Below are positions 38,948 to 47,360 of a DNA stretch of 64,000 nt, piece after piece. The translations under genes and the position numbers were made by a program. Origin of the DNA: Mycobacterium sp. UM_WGJ. GTDB taxonomy: Bacteria; Actinomycetota; Actinomycetes; Mycobacteriales; Mycobacteriaceae. The DNA is taken from NCBI RefSeq assembly GCF_000455125.1, contig NZ_AUWR01000022.1:29710-93709 (forward strand), read 5' to 3'. Under the pieces are notes generated by a model, which saw only the letters and a list, made by a program, of their open reading frames with translations, was not told the origin of the DNA and did not search any database. Each line of letters starts with the position of its first letter. Positions within the stretch are counted from its first letter, which is position 1.

Positions 38948-39727
38948 CTAGCCGATCGGGACGAAGCCCGCGCCCGGCCGGTCGTTGGCGTTGATGTCGC
39001 CCAGCACCGCGTTGATCGAGACCACGACGGCGGGCGTGTGCAACGGGATGTACTTGATCACGCAGGTCGGCAGCGCGTCGCTGAACGCCCCGTGGATCAT
39101 GCCTACCAGCATGTTGTTCACCACCACCGGACCGCCGGAATCGCCGGGCCGTCCGCAGACCTGCATCACGATGGTGCCCGGGTCCTGGCCCGGTCCCCAG
39201 GTCATGCCGCAGGAGTTGCCGGTGGTGCGGCCCTGCTTGCAGGCGATCTGACCGACGCTGGGGTCCGGCCCGATCCCGCTGATCACGAAGCCGCCGAAGT
39301 TGGACACCGGCGTCACCTTGTTCGGGTCGAACTCGATCACCGCGTAGTCCAGGCCGTCGTTGCCGGCCACCATCTGGCCGATCGTGCCGTTGCCTTCTGA
39401 GCCCTCCGCGGCCACCAGGGCGCCCGGGCCACCGCAGTGTGCGGAGGTGAAACCGATCAGCGCACCGGTCTTGTCGTGGCCGATCGAGGTCAGCGTGCAC
39501 AGGGTGTCCTCGTCGACCACGATCCCGGCGCCACCGCCCATCACCACCTTGTCGTCGGCGGCCACCGGGCCCGCCGGCGCGACCACCGTGGCCAGGGCGG
39601 CAAGGGTCACCCACGCCAACAACGCCGGCGCGGCGCGCAGCAACCAGCGGTGTGCGATCTGCACTGCGGTTCTCCCGTCGATCAACTCCACCCCCGGTGG
39701 TAGAGAACAGCCTAATGGGAATCGCAA
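38948..39727 (-). CDS. secreted trypsin-like serine protease, Rv3668c-like
   Basis: 259 residues. A hydrophobic export signal spans about 28-56 (LLRAAPALLAWVTLAALATVVAPAG). The mature chymotrypsin fold has His97 in TSAHCG, Asp127 in GLDYAVI and Ser197 in GDSGGP, so the triad is complete. Cys pairs 77/98, 163/173 and 191/222 could give disulfides, expected for an exported enzyme. Substrate unknown. The start could be a GTG 12 codons later, which gives a more usual signal length. It converges on acs with a 23-base gap. Confidence 0.88.
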   Translation of the reverse strand: MRFPLGCSLPPGVELIDGRTAVQIAHRWLLRAAPALLAWVTLAALATVVAPAGPVAADDKVVMGGGAGIVVDEDTLCTLTSIGHDKTGALIGFTSAHCGGPGALVAAEGSEGNGTIGQMVAGNDGLDYAVIEFDPNKVTPVSNFGGFVISGIGPDPSVGQIACKQGRTTGNSCGMTWGPGQDPGTIVMQVCGRPGDSGGPVVVNNMLVGMIHGAFSDALPTCVIKYIPLHTPAVVVSINAVLGDINANDRPGAGFVPIG

Positions 39728-39860
39728 GAACGACGGAGCCGGACGCGCGGGCCGCCGCCATGGGCCCCGGGATCTGCTGCAGCTTTTCCGGGGTCACTCG
39801 TCGGGTCAGCTACCGCATGGCAACATTAAGCCGCGACGACGGCGAACGGGAGGACAGCCA

Positions 39861-40415
39861 GTGAGCAAGGGCGATCGCAGGAATGCATCACGCGCCGCAG
39901 CCAGGGCGGACCGCAACGGCGTGCCCAACACCTTGGCGACCATCCCATTGGCCGACCCGCATGCGCTGCCCGCCGACCCGTCCCTGGGCGACCTCGTCAA
40001 GGATGCCACGGCGCAGATGTCGACACTGGTACGTGCGGAGGTCGAACTGGCCCGCGCCGAGATCACTCGGGACGTCAAGAAGGGCCTGACAGGCAGCGTG
40101 TTCTTCATCGCGGCCCTGGTGGTGTTGTTCTACTCCACCTTCTTTTTCTTCTTCTTCGTCGCCGAGCTACTCAACATGTGGCTACAGGACTGGGCCGCCT
40201 ACCTGATCGTGTTCGGGATCATGCTGGTGGTGACCGTGGCCCTGGCGCTGCTCGGCTTCCTGCGGGTGCGCCGGATCCGCGGGCCGCGCCAAACGATCGA
40301 ATCGGTGCGTGAGACCGCGGAGGCGCTGCGCCCCGATCCGGACCGCCTGCACGGCTCGTCGGCGTCACCGGCGGGCTCGCCCGGCAGGCCGACCACCGAT
40401 CCCTCGGGCTGGTAG
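39861..40415 (+). CDS. phage-holin-family (DUF1469-like) membrane protein, Rv3669-like
   Basis: 184 residues. A cytoplasmic N-terminus ends in DLVKDATAQMSTLVRAEVELARAEI, the amphipathic helix typical of the actinobacterial holin-superfamily III proteins, followed by two membrane helices at about 77-102 (with six Phe in a row) and 112-134, and a basic tail (RVRRIRGPRQ). Despite the family name such chromosomal proteins are not phage lysis proteins. GTG start with GAGGACAG upstream. It overlaps the next gene by one base. Confidence 0.8.
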   Translation: MSKGDRRNASRAAARADRNGVPNTLATIPLADPHALPADPSLGDLVKDATAQMSTLVRAEVELARAEITRDVKKGLTGSVFFIAALVVLFYSTFFFFFFVAELLNMWLQDWAAYLIVFGIMLVVTVALALLGFLRVRRIRGPRQTIESVRETAEALRPDPDRLHGSSASPAGSPGRPTTDPSGW

Positions 40416-41380
40416 TGCCGCCACCGGATCCGTCGATCACCCGCATCGACGGGCCGTGGCGACACTGGGACATCCACGCCAACGGCATTCGGTTCCATGT
40501 CGTCGAGGCGACAACGGTCGGCAAAGACGCGGCCAGCGCCGCTGACGCCCCGCCGACGTCGCGGCCGCTGGTGATGCTGCTGCACGGTTTCGGCTCGTTC
40601 TGGTGGACCTGGCGTCATCAGCTGCGCGGGCTGAGCGATGCGCGGGTCGTCGCCGTCGATCTGCGTGGCTACGGTGGCAGCGACAAGCCTCCCCGCGGCT
40701 ACGACGGCTGGACGCTTGCCGGCGACACCGCCGGGCTGATCCGGGCCCTGGGACACTCCTCGGCTACCCTGGTCGGCCACGCCGACGGAGGCCTGGTGTG
40801 CTGGGCGACCGCGCTGCTGCACCCCCGCTTGGTGCGCGACATCGCCGTCATCAGCTCGCCGCATCCGGCGGCGCTGCGCAACTCGGCGCTGACCCACGCC
40901 GATCAGGGCCGGGCGCTGTTGCCGTGGTTGCTGCGGTACCAGGTGCCGTTCTGGCCGGAACGCTCCTTGACCCGCCGCGAGGGAGCCGGGCTAGAGCGCT
41001 TGGTGCGCAGTAGAGCCGGGGCGAACTGGCAGGCGAGTGCGGATTTCGCCGAGACCATCAGTCACCTGCGCACCGCGGTACAGATTCCGTCGGCGGCCCA
41101 TTGCGCGCTGGAGTACCAGCGCTGGGCGGTGCGCAGTCAGCTCCGCGCTGAAGGCCGGCGGTTCATGAAGGCGTTGGACCTGCGCACGCTGAACATTCCG
41201 CTGCTGCACCTACGCGGCGAGGACGACCCCTACGTGCTGGCCGACCCGGTCGACAAGACCCGGCGGTACGCGCCGCACGGGCAGTATGTGTCGGTGCCCG
41301 GCGCAGGGCATTTCGCTCACGAAGAGTCACCCGAGGTGGTCAACGACCACCTGAGGCAATTCTTGAGCGGCAGAGACTAA
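40415..41380 (+). CDS. ephE: alpha/beta hydrolase, EphE-like
   Basis: 321 residues with the alpha/beta-hydrolase core: LLHGFGSFWWTW oxyanion segment at 55-66, DLRGYGGSDKP at 82-92, and the acid/His end in HLRGEDDPYVL and GAGHFAHEESP. The nucleophile elbow reads LVGHADGG (119-126): the residue in the nucleophile place is Ala123, not Ser or Asp, with Asp124 next. A true epoxide hydrolase has GHDWG. Either Asp124 is shifted into use or the protein is not catalytic in the usual way, so the epoxide hydrolase name is tentative. GTG start overlaps the previous stop. It precedes the convergent marP gene by one base. Confidence 0.8.
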   Translation: MPPPDPSITRIDGPWRHWDIHANGIRFHVVEATTVGKDAASAADAPPTSRPLVMLLHGFGSFWWTWRHQLRGLSDARVVAVDLRGYGGSDKPPRGYDGWTLAGDTAGLIRALGHSSATLVGHADGGLVCWATALLHPRLVRDIAVISSPHPAALRNSALTHADQGRALLPWLLRYQVPFWPERSLTRREGAGLERLVRSRAGANWQASADFAETISHLRTAVQIPSAAHCALEYQRWAVRSQLRAEGRRFMKALDLRTLNIPLLHLRGEDDPYVLADPVDKTRRYAPHGQYVSVPGAGHFAHEESPEVVNDHLRQFLSGRD

Positions 41381-41381
41381 C

Positions 41382-42575
41382 TCACTCTCCCCCGACGCAG
41401 GTCTGCGTCGAGACCGGCTGGGTGTCGCCGATGCGGGCGAGCTGACCCGCCACCTCTTCAGCGGTCATCACGAAACCGGTGTCAGCGTCGTCGACCGCCG
41501 CACCGAACACCACGCCGATCACCCGCCCGTCCATGTCGATCATGGGGCCACCGGAATTACCTTGCTGCACAGTGCCTCTGATGGTGTAAACCCGGCGGGT
41601 GACGGTGGTGTTGCGATAGATGTCGGGGCCCTCAAGGTTGATGACGTCGCGGATACGGGCCGGGGTGGCCTCGAAGACCCCGCCGCCGGGGTAGCCCAGG
41701 ACCAGTGCATCGGTGTCGGCCTGCGCTGGCGACGGGGCGAACGGCAACGGCGGCAACGGCAGATCGGGCACCGCCAGGATGGAGATGTCTTCCTTGGGGT
41801 CGAAGGAGATCACCGTGGCGTCATACGATTTGGTGCCGCTCTCCACGGTGACGCTGTCCGAGCCGGCCACCACGTGCGCGTTCGTCATCACCCGATTGGG
41901 CGAGATGACGAATCCGGTGCCTTCCAAGACTTTCTGGCAGTTGGGCGCCACACCGCGGATCCGCAGCACGCTCGGCGCAGTGGCTTCCACCACAGGACTG
42001 GCGGCCAGTTCCGGGTCGGGGGCATCCACCGCGGCGATCGGGGCGTGACTGAAGGGCTCCAGTACGGCCGGCAGCCCGGAGTCGTCGAGCACCGCCGAGA
42101 GCCGGCGAGGCACGTTCTTGAGCCACTGCGGCGCGACGTCGTCGACCTGACGCAACACTCGCGAATCGTTGACGGCGGCGGCCAGGCTCGGCTGATCGGA
42201 TGCGGTCAGTGGGGTGGCCAGCAGCCAGGCCGCGATCAGCACCACCCCGAGCTGCAGCACCACCCCGACGATGGAGTCGACGCCGCGGACACCGGGGTTG
42301 CGGATCGCTCCGCGCACCGCCCGGCCCAGCACGACTCCGGCGACCTCGCCGATGACCACCATGGCCAAGATCAGAAACAGCGCGGCGAACAGTTTCAGCC
42401 GCGCACCGGAGACGCTCTCGATCAGGTGCGGGGCCAGCAGCACCCCGGCCATCGCCCCCAACGCAACACCGACGAAGGACAGCAGGGAGCCCAGCGCGCC
42501 GGAACGCCAGCCAGACACTGCGGCAACGAAGGCGATCGCCAGCACGGCGATGTCCAGCCACTGCGACGACGTCAT
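41382..42575 (-). CDS. marP: membrane-bound periplasmic serine protease MarP
   Basis: 397 residues, the family length. Four membrane helices (about 8-26, 30-50, 62-85, 100-122, CvpA-like) anchor a chymotrypsin-like domain with His234 in TNAHVV, Asp263 in KEDISIL and Ser341 in GNSGGP. Cys213 and Cys393 are placed for the disulfide known to regulate this protease. MarP in M. tuberculosis protects the cell from acid and oxidative stress by cleaving the peptidoglycan hydrolase RipA. The ATG overlaps the nudix gene stop, so it ends an operon nth-thioredoxin-nudix-marP. Confidence 0.95.
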   Translation of the reverse strand: MTSSQWLDIAVLAIAFVAAVSGWRSGALGSLLSFVGVALGAMAGVLLAPHLIESVSGARLKLFAALFLILAMVVIGEVAGVVLGRAVRGAIRNPGVRGVDSIVGVVLQLGVVLIAAWLLATPLTASDQPSLAAAVNDSRVLRQVDDVAPQWLKNVPRRLSAVLDDSGLPAVLEPFSHAPIAAVDAPDPELAASPVVEATAPSVLRIRGVAPNCQKVLEGTGFVISPNRVMTNAHVVAGSDSVTVESGTKSYDATVISFDPKEDISILAVPDLPLPPLPFAPSPAQADTDALVLGYPGGGVFEATPARIRDVINLEGPDIYRNTTVTRRVYTIRGTVQQGNSGGPMIDMDGRVIGVVFGAAVDDADTGFVMTAEEVAGQLARIGDTQPVSTQTCVGGE

Positions 42576-43381
42576 ATCCCTGTCATCCCCGTTCCACCAG
42601 GTTCTTCTCCAACCAAAGCCATGGCCTCGTTCAACCCGAGTACCTCGCTGGTGTCCCAGGGCTGTGCCCAACCGGCCACATCCAGCATCGCCGAGATCAC
42701 CTGGGCGGTGAATCCCCAGACCAGCATCTGGTTGAGCCGGAAAGCCGGCATAGCCCAACGCCGACTGCGCGCATCACGGTAAACCATCAACCGGTTCTCG
42801 GGGTTGATGAATGCCCGGACTGGAACGCGGGCCACGATCGCGGTCTCGCCCGGGTCCACCGCAGTCACCGGTCCGGGATCCTCGGAGTAGGCCAAAACCG
42901 GCACCACGTGGAACCCCGAGGGGGCGATGAAGACCTTGTCCAGCGTGACCAACGGGTGCACCCGGACCGGGTCGATCCCGGTCTCCTCGTTGGCCTCCCG
43001 CAACGCGGTGGCAATCGGCCCGTCGTCGTCGGGATCGACCGCTCCGCCCGGAAATGCGGCCTGGCCGGCGTGATGACGCAGCGTCGAGGCGCGCACCGTG
43101 ACCAGCAGGTCAGCGGCTTCCGATATCGCTTCCGGCGGGCCGCCAGGCGGGCCGGAGAACAGCACCAGTACGGCCGCCTCGCGCCGGCGTCCGGTGACGC
43201 TGGCCTTGGCGTTGGCCGCCATGATCATCGCGCGGACATCGGCGGGCAGCCGGTGCAGGTATGCCGTCGGCAACTTCTCGACGTTGTCGACGAGCGGGCG
43301 CAACCACGACGGGGCACAGGCCTGGGACTCGCCAGCGCTCACCGCGCCTCCCTTGCGTGCCGGATCCTGATCACCCCACAT
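42572..43381 (-). CDS. NUDIX hydrolase, CoA-diphosphatase type, Rv3672c-like
   Basis: 269 residues. RHHAGQAAFPGGAVDPDDDG with ALREANEETGI (about 103-136) is the Nudix box in the CoA pyrophosphatase (NudL/PCD1) variant, where FPGG-x-D is preceded by the UPF0035 segment. It probably cleaves CoA or related diphosphates. ATG overlaps the thioredoxin stop (ATGA); a GTG 13 codons later would give a shorter protein. Downstream overlap with marP implies translational coupling. Confidence 0.87.
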   Translation of the reverse strand: MWGDQDPARKGGAVSAGESQACAPSWLRPLVDNVEKLPTAYLHRLPADVRAMIMAANAKASVTGRRREAAVLVLFSGPPGGPPEAISEAADLLVTVRASTLRHHAGQAAFPGGAVDPDDDGPIATALREANEETGIDPVRVHPLVTLDKVFIAPSGFHVVPVLAYSEDPGPVTAVDPGETAIVARVPVRAFINPENRLMVYRDARSRRWAMPAFRLNQMLVWGFTAQVISAMLDVAGWAQPWDTSEVLGLNEAMALVGEEPGGTGMTGI

Positions 43382-44013
43382 CAGCGGCCGCTGTTCTCGA
43401 CGGCGGCGGCGATCTCTTCGGCATTGGCGAAGGGCTGCGGCAGGATGCGCGCAACGCTACCGTCCGCGGCCAGCACCACCGTCGCGGGCATCACATTGGG
43501 CACCCGTAACGCCGCCGCCAGCTGCCGTCGGCCGTCTTGCAGGGTGGGCAGCCGCACGCCCAGCTCGGCCAGCAGGGCCAATCCGGCGGCTTGGTTGTCG
43601 TCTTGATGCACCGTCACCACTGTCACGGTCGGCCCGGCCCGGCGCTGGTATTCGGCGAACGCCCGCAGTTCGTCTCGGCACGGCCCACACCAGTACGCCC
43701 ACAGATTGAGCACCACCTTCCGGCCGGCGAACATCGCCGCCACGTCGACGGGCGAACCGTCAGCTGCGCACTCGACGGTGACCCCGCGCAGGGCGCTCGG
43801 CCCGCTGTCGCCCGGGCCCGCCTGGCAGGGTGGCAGGTCGGCGCGCTGGCGCAGCGCGGCCAGGTCCGCTGCAGCGCCGGCCGCGGACCCGCTGCGGCCC
43901 GGCTCCGTGGCGGCCGGTTCGCGGCGCAGTTCGGTCACCAGCCCGGCGAGCAGTGCGGCCACCACCACCAATACGGCTAGGCCGGTCAGCGTCCATCCGC
44001 TCGGTCGGCTCAT
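43381..44013 (-). CDS. membrane-anchored thioredoxin-like protein, Rv3673c-like
   Basis: 210 residues. One N-terminal membrane helix (7-28), then a periplasmic TlpA/ResA-type thioredoxin fold with WAYWCGPC; the active-site Cys pair is 109/112 and the cis-Pro lies in VPNVMPATVV. Two more Cys at 63 and 82 sit in the insert before the fold. It should reduce disulfides outside the membrane, for example in cytochrome c assembly or in its neighbour MarP, whose disulfide matters. That link is inferred from the operon. Confidence 0.88.
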   Translation of the reverse strand: MSRPSGWTLTGLAVLVVVAALLAGLVTELRREPAATEPGRSGSAAGAAADLAALRQRADLPPCQAGPGDSGPSALRGVTVECAADGSPVDVAAMFAGRKVVLNLWAYWCGPCRDELRAFAEYQRRAGPTVTVVTVHQDDNQAAGLALLAELGVRLPTLQDGRRQLAAALRVPNVMPATVVLAADGSVARILPQPFANAEEIAAAVENSGR

Positions 44014-44038
44014 CGTCGCAATCTGATCCAGGGATCCG

Positions 44039-44785
44039 CTACAACCCGGCCAGGGCCAGCAGATGCTCGGTCTCGGGGCCCTTGACCAGCGCAGCAGCCT
44101 CCATCGGGGAGGTAGGCCCGATGCCGAATGACGGGCAGTCCTTGGCCAGCACGCACACCCCGCAGGCCGGCTTGCGGGAGTGACAGACCCGCCGGCCGTG
44201 GAAGATCACCCGGTGGCTGAGCAAGGTCCATTCCTTGCGTTCGATGAGCTCCCCGACCGCGTGCTCGACTTTGACCGGGTCTTCCTCGCTGGTCCAGGCC
44301 CAGCGTCGCACCAGGCGGCCGAAGTGGGTGTCGACCGTGATGCCCGGCACCCCGAACGCGTTGCCGAGGATCACGTTGGCGGTCTTGCGGCCCACCCCGG
44401 GCAGGCGCACCAGCTCGTCCATGGTGTCGGGCAGTTCGCCGTCGAAGCGTTCCACCAGGGCCTGGCCAAGGTTGATCAGCGAAGCCGCCTTGTTGCGGTA
44501 GAAGCCGGTGGGCCGAATCAGCTCCTCCAGCTCCGCGCGATCGGCCTGGGCGTAGGCCAGCGCGGTGGGATAGCGGGCGAACAACACCGGCGTCGTCAGG
44601 TTCACCCGCACGTCGGTGCATTGCGCCGACAGCACGGTGGCGACGGCCAACTCCAGGGGCGTGGTGAAGTCCAACTCGCAGTGGGCGTCGGGAAAGGCCT
44701 GGGCCAGAGTCCGATTCATCCGACGTGCCCGCCGGACCAGTCCGGTCCGGGTTTCGGTCCGCGCCGGGCGCGAGGCTTTGTCCAC
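44039..44785 (-). CDS. nth: endonuclease III
   Basis: 248 residues, a bifunctional DNA glycosylase/lyase for oxidised pyrimidines. The helix-hairpin-helix reads [14 protein letters not shown] with the catalytic Lys, the catalytic Asp lies in [11 protein letters not shown], and the iron-sulfur motif C-x6-C-x2-C-x5-C lies in [18 protein letters not shown] chose the GTG with GGAGG five bases upstream over longer versions. First gene of the operon that runs to marP. Confidence 0.94.
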   Translation of the reverse strand: MDKASRPARTETRTGLVRRARRMNRTLAQAFPDAHCELDFTTPLELAVATVLSAQCTDVRVNLTTPVLFARYPTALAYAQADRAELEELIRPTGFYRNKAASLINLGQALVERFDGELPDTMDELVRLPGVGRKTANVILGNAFGVPGITVDTHFGRLVRRWAWTSEEDPVKVEHAVGELIERKEWTLLSHRVIFHGRRVCHSRKPACGVCVLAKDCPSFGIGPTSPMEAAALVKGPETEHLLALAGL

Positions 44786-44851
44786 TGTCACCTCCGACAG
44801 GGTACTAATCTGTGACCCCAACGAGACCTTGCCCATGTTTACTGACGACTT

Positions 44852-44992
44852 GTGTCCTGGTTGCTGATCACCGCGATCCCGACGCTGCTGATGCTGTCGG
44901 CGGTCGGGCTGGAACGCATCGAAACCGGGCTGAGCCGGGAACAGAAGGCGAATCCCCGGTTTCCTCCGAATCGGCATGCCAATCGTGCGTAG
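44852..44992 (+). CDS. small membrane protein, 46 residues (Rv3675-like position)
   Basis: A GTG-started frame encodes [20 protein letters not shown], a membrane helix, then [17 protein letters not shown] and a basic end. It lies divergent from nth and just before crp on the crp strand, where M. tuberculosis has the possible membrane protein Rv3675. The hydrophobic-then-charged pattern and the place support a real gene; no strong ribosome site is seen and it is shorter than the recalled ortholog, so it may be truncated. Confidence 0.5.
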   Translation: MSWLLITAIPTLLMLSAVGLERIETGLSREQKANPRFPPNRHANRA

Positions 44993-45097
44993 CGTTGTAA
45001 CCTCGCTTGACGCCTGGCTCTAGACTCAGGTGGCTGGCCGGGTAGCGGCCCGCGCTTACCGCTTTAAAACCTTCATCAAAAACATCTAAGGGGCATC

Positions 45098-45772
45098 GTG
45101 GACGAGATCCTGGCGAGGGCCGGAATCTTCCAGGGAGTTGAGCCCAGCGCGGTAGCCGCGCTGACCAAGCAGCTTCAGCCCGTGGATTTTCCGCGTGGAC
45201 ACACCGTGTTCGCCGAGGGAGAGCCCGGCGACAGGCTGTACATCATCGTCTCCGGGAAAGTGAAGATCGGCCGACGGTCGCCCGACGGCCGGGAGAACCT
45301 CCTGACCATCATGGGCCCCTCGGACATGTTCGGTGAGTTGTCGATCTTCGACCCGGGTCCCCGGACCTCGAGCGCGACCACCATCACCGAAGTGCGCGCG
45401 GTCTCGATGGACCGTGACGCCCTGCGGTCGTGGATCTCTGATCGGCCCGAGATCGCCGAGCAGCTGCTGCGGGTGTTGGCCCGCCGGCTGCGCCGCACCA
45501 ACAACAACCTGGCCGACCTGATCTTCACCGACGTGCCCGGTCGGGTCGCCAAGCAGCTGCTGCAGCTGGCGCAACGGTTCGGCACCCAGGAAGGTGGGGC
45601 CCTGCGGGTCACCCACGACCTGACTCAGGAAGAGATCGCCCAGCTGGTCGGGGCCTCGCGCGAGACGGTGAACAAGGCGCTGGCCGACTTCGCCCACCGC
45701 GGCTGGATCCGGCTCGAGGGCAAAAGCGTGCTGATCTCCGACTCCGAGCGGCTGGCCCGCCGAGCGCGGTAG
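45098..45772 (+). CDS. crp: cAMP receptor protein Crp
   Basis: 224 residues, the size of M. tuberculosis Crp (Rv3676). The N-terminal cyclic-nucleotide-binding barrel includes [20 protein letters not shown] and [25 protein letters not shown] (phosphate-binding cassette with Arg and Glu). The C-terminal winged helix has [30 protein letters not shown], whose recognition helix matches the family. It binds TGTGA-type palindromes when loaded with cAMP and regulates whiB1, rpfA and others in M. tuberculosis. GTG start with AAGGGGC nearby. The gap before the gene has AT-rich TTTAAAACCTTCATCAAAAA, probably promoter or leader. Confidence 0.96.
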   Translation: MDEILARAGIFQGVEPSAVAALTKQLQPVDFPRGHTVFAEGEPGDRLYIIVSGKVKIGRRSPDGRENLLTIMGPSDMFGELSIFDPGPRTSSATTITEVRAVSMDRDALRSWISDRPEIAEQLLRVLARRLRRTNNNLADLIFTDVPGRVAKQLLQLAQRFGTQEGGALRVTHDLTQEEIAQLVGASRETVNKALADFAHRGWIRLEGKSVLISDSERLARRAR

Positions 45773-45780
45773 TCACTCGG

Positions 45781-45812
45781 CCAAAGCCCCTCGCTCGACC
45801 AAAGCCCCTCGC
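45781..45812. repeat. tandem 18-bp direct repeat after crp
   Basis: CCAAAGCCCCTCGC occurs twice with an 18-base period directly after the crp stop and before the long inverted repeat. Confidence 0.85.
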
Positions 45813-45869
45813 CGAGCCTGTAGTTAGCGCGGAAAAGTACGAGTAGCCGCCGCGCTAACTACAGGCTCG
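45813..45869. terminator. 20-bp perfect inverted repeat between crp and the convergent gene
   Basis: CGAGCCTGTAGTTAGCGCGG and its exact reverse complement flank a 17-base loop. It sits between two convergent genes, so a bidirectional terminator without U tract is the plain reading. The perfect 20-bp arms and the neighbouring tandem repeat also resemble a small intergenic repeat element that could be present elsewhere in the genome. Confidence 0.7.
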
Positions 45870-45900
45870 CGAGCGGGAGGTGCCCCCAGCCTCGCGCGGG

Positions 45901-46677
45901 TCAGCCCCGCAGGTAGTTCAGCTGGGCCTGCACCGACCATTCGGCGGCGCCCCACAGCTCTTCGTCGACGTCGGTGTAGACGTATTCGACGACTTGGCGG
46001 GCCGTGGCGTCCTCACCCAACGCGGCCAGCGCGGAGCGCACCTGGTCGAGCCGTTGTTCGCGGTGAGCCAGATAGCCGTCGGCCACCGCTTCGATGTTCG
46101 GCAGCTCCGGTCCGTGCCCGGGCAGCACCATGCGTCCGCCCAGCCCGCGCAGGCGCCGCAGCGAATCCAGGTAGCGCGTCAGGTCGCCGTCCTCGGAGTC
46201 GATGACGGTGGTGCCGCGACCCAGCACGGTGTCGGCGGTCAAGACGGCGTCGTCGAGCACGAACGACAGCGAGTCAGCGGTGTGGCCCGGAGTGGCGAAC
46301 ACGGTGATACGCAGGCCTGCGGCGTCGATCACCTGACCGTCGATCAGCCCGCCGCCGAGCCGCCGCTGAAATCCGCTACCCGCGGAGTACACCGGTGCCC
46401 CGACGGCGTCCACCAGCTTGTCGATGCCGTCGGTGTGATCGAAGTGCCGGTGGCTGATCAGCACCAGGGCGATCCGGCCGACCTCGGCCAGCCGGCCGAG
46501 GTGCTCGTCGTCATCGGGCCCCGGGTCGACGATCACCACCTCGTCGCTGCCGCGGCCACGCAGCACCCAGGTGTTGGTGCCGTCCAGCGTCATCAGCCCA
46601 GGGTTGTCGGCCAGCAGCACCGACGCGGTCTCGGTGACCGGCCGCAGCCGACCGTACGCGGGATGACTGGCCGACAC
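45901..46677 (-). CDS. metallo-beta-lactamase-fold hydrolase, Rv3677c-like
   Basis: 258 residues with the zinc motif HRHFDH at 76-81, GHT near 134, DTVLG, and PGHGPE near 185 giving the remaining ligands. The C-terminal helical part (REQRLDQVRSALAALGEDATARQVVEYVYTDV) is of the glyoxalase II/LACTB2 type, so an endoribonuclease or thioester hydrolase is more likely than a beta-lactamase. No signal peptide. It follows the RidA gene with 7 bases between, on the same strand. Confidence 0.86.
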   Translation of the reverse strand: MSASHPAYGRLRPVTETASVLLADNPGLMTLDGTNTWVLRGRGSDEVVIVDPGPDDDEHLGRLAEVGRIALVLISHRHFDHTDGIDKLVDAVGAPVYSAGSGFQRRLGGGLIDGQVIDAAGLRITVFATPGHTADSLSFVLDDAVLTADTVLGRGTTVIDSEDGDLTRYLDSLRRLRGLGGRMVLPGHGPELPNIEAVADGYLAHREQRLDQVRSALAALGEDATARQVVEYVYTDVDEELWGAAEWSVQAQLNYLRG

Positions 46678-46684
46678 CGCCCGG

Positions 46685-47152
46685 CTACTCCGCCGCGGCC
46701 TTCAGCTCGATGATCAGTTCGACCTCCACCGGTGCATCCAGCGGCAACTCGGCCACCCCGACCGCGGAGCGGGCGTGCTGGCCGCAATCGCCGAACACCT
46801 CACCCAACAGTTCGGAGGCCCCGTTGACCACACCGGGCTGCCCGTTGAAGTTCGGCGCCGACGCGACGAACCCGACCACCTTGACCACCCGGGCCACGGC
46901 ATCGAGGCCGACCAGGGCATCCACCGCGGCCAGCGCGTTGAGCGCGCAGATCCGGGCCAGCGCGCGCCCCTCCTCCGGGCTGACCTGCGCGCCCACCTTG
47001 CCGGTGCGCGGCAATTCGCCGGCCTGCATCGGCAACTGACCCGAGGTGTAGACGACGTTGCCGGTGCGCACCGCTGGCACGTAGGCCGCCAGCGGCGCCA
47101 CCACGTCGGGCAGCTCGATCCCGAGTTCGGTCAGCCGTGCCCGCCAGCTCAT
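46685..47152 (-). CDS. RidA/YjgF-family protein, Rv3678c-like
   Basis: 155 residues. VVYTSGQLPM, the NALAAVDALVGLDAVARVVKVVGFVAS segment and VAELPLDAPVEVELIIE are RidA-family features; canonical members hydrolyse reactive enamines and imines. The Arg that binds the carboxylate in true RidA (near the C-terminal RxxV) is not evident (SAVGVAELP), so it belongs to an Rid subgroup whose activity is uncertain. The ATG overlaps the preceding DUF4177-like stop. Confidence 0.84.
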   Translation of the reverse strand: MSWRARLTELGIELPDVVAPLAAYVPAVRTGNVVYTSGQLPMQAGELPRTGKVGAQVSPEEGRALARICALNALAAVDALVGLDAVARVVKVVGFVASAPNFNGQPGVVNGASELLGEVFGDCGQHARSAVGVAELPLDAPVEVELIIELKAAAE

Positions 47153-47310
47153 CGCGGGCGTTTCAGGAAGGCGATGAGCTGCTCACCGGAGGGCCCGGGC
47201 AGCACCGAGACCAGCTCCCAGCCGTCTTCTCCCCATTGGTCGAGGATCTGCTTGGTGGCGTGCGTGATCAAGGGGACGGTGGCGTACTCCCAGACCGTGC
47301 GTTGACTCAT
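47149..47310 (-). CDS. DUF4177-like small protein, Rv3678A-like
   Basis: 53 residues: YATVPLITHATKQILDQWGEDGWELVSVLPG is the DUF4177 pattern (WEYxxV, LNxxGxxGWELVxV). Cytoplasmic, function unknown. It is first in the short operon with RidA and the metallo-beta-lactamase-fold gene and divergent from the ATPase pair with 50 bases between starts. Confidence 0.85.
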   Translation of the reverse strand: MSQRTVWEYATVPLITHATKQILDQWGEDGWELVSVLPGPSGEQLIAFLKRPR

Positions 47311-47360
47311 GGCAGCGAGCTTATCGCTAGGACGCTCAAGCACTTGGTTAGCATGCAGTA

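Noticed and set aside
39861-40415. Holin-family protein considered as a prophage remnant
   Set aside because: No other phage genes nearby; it is a syntenic core gene in mycobacteria. The encapsulin likewise is a domesticated capsid fold, not a prophage.
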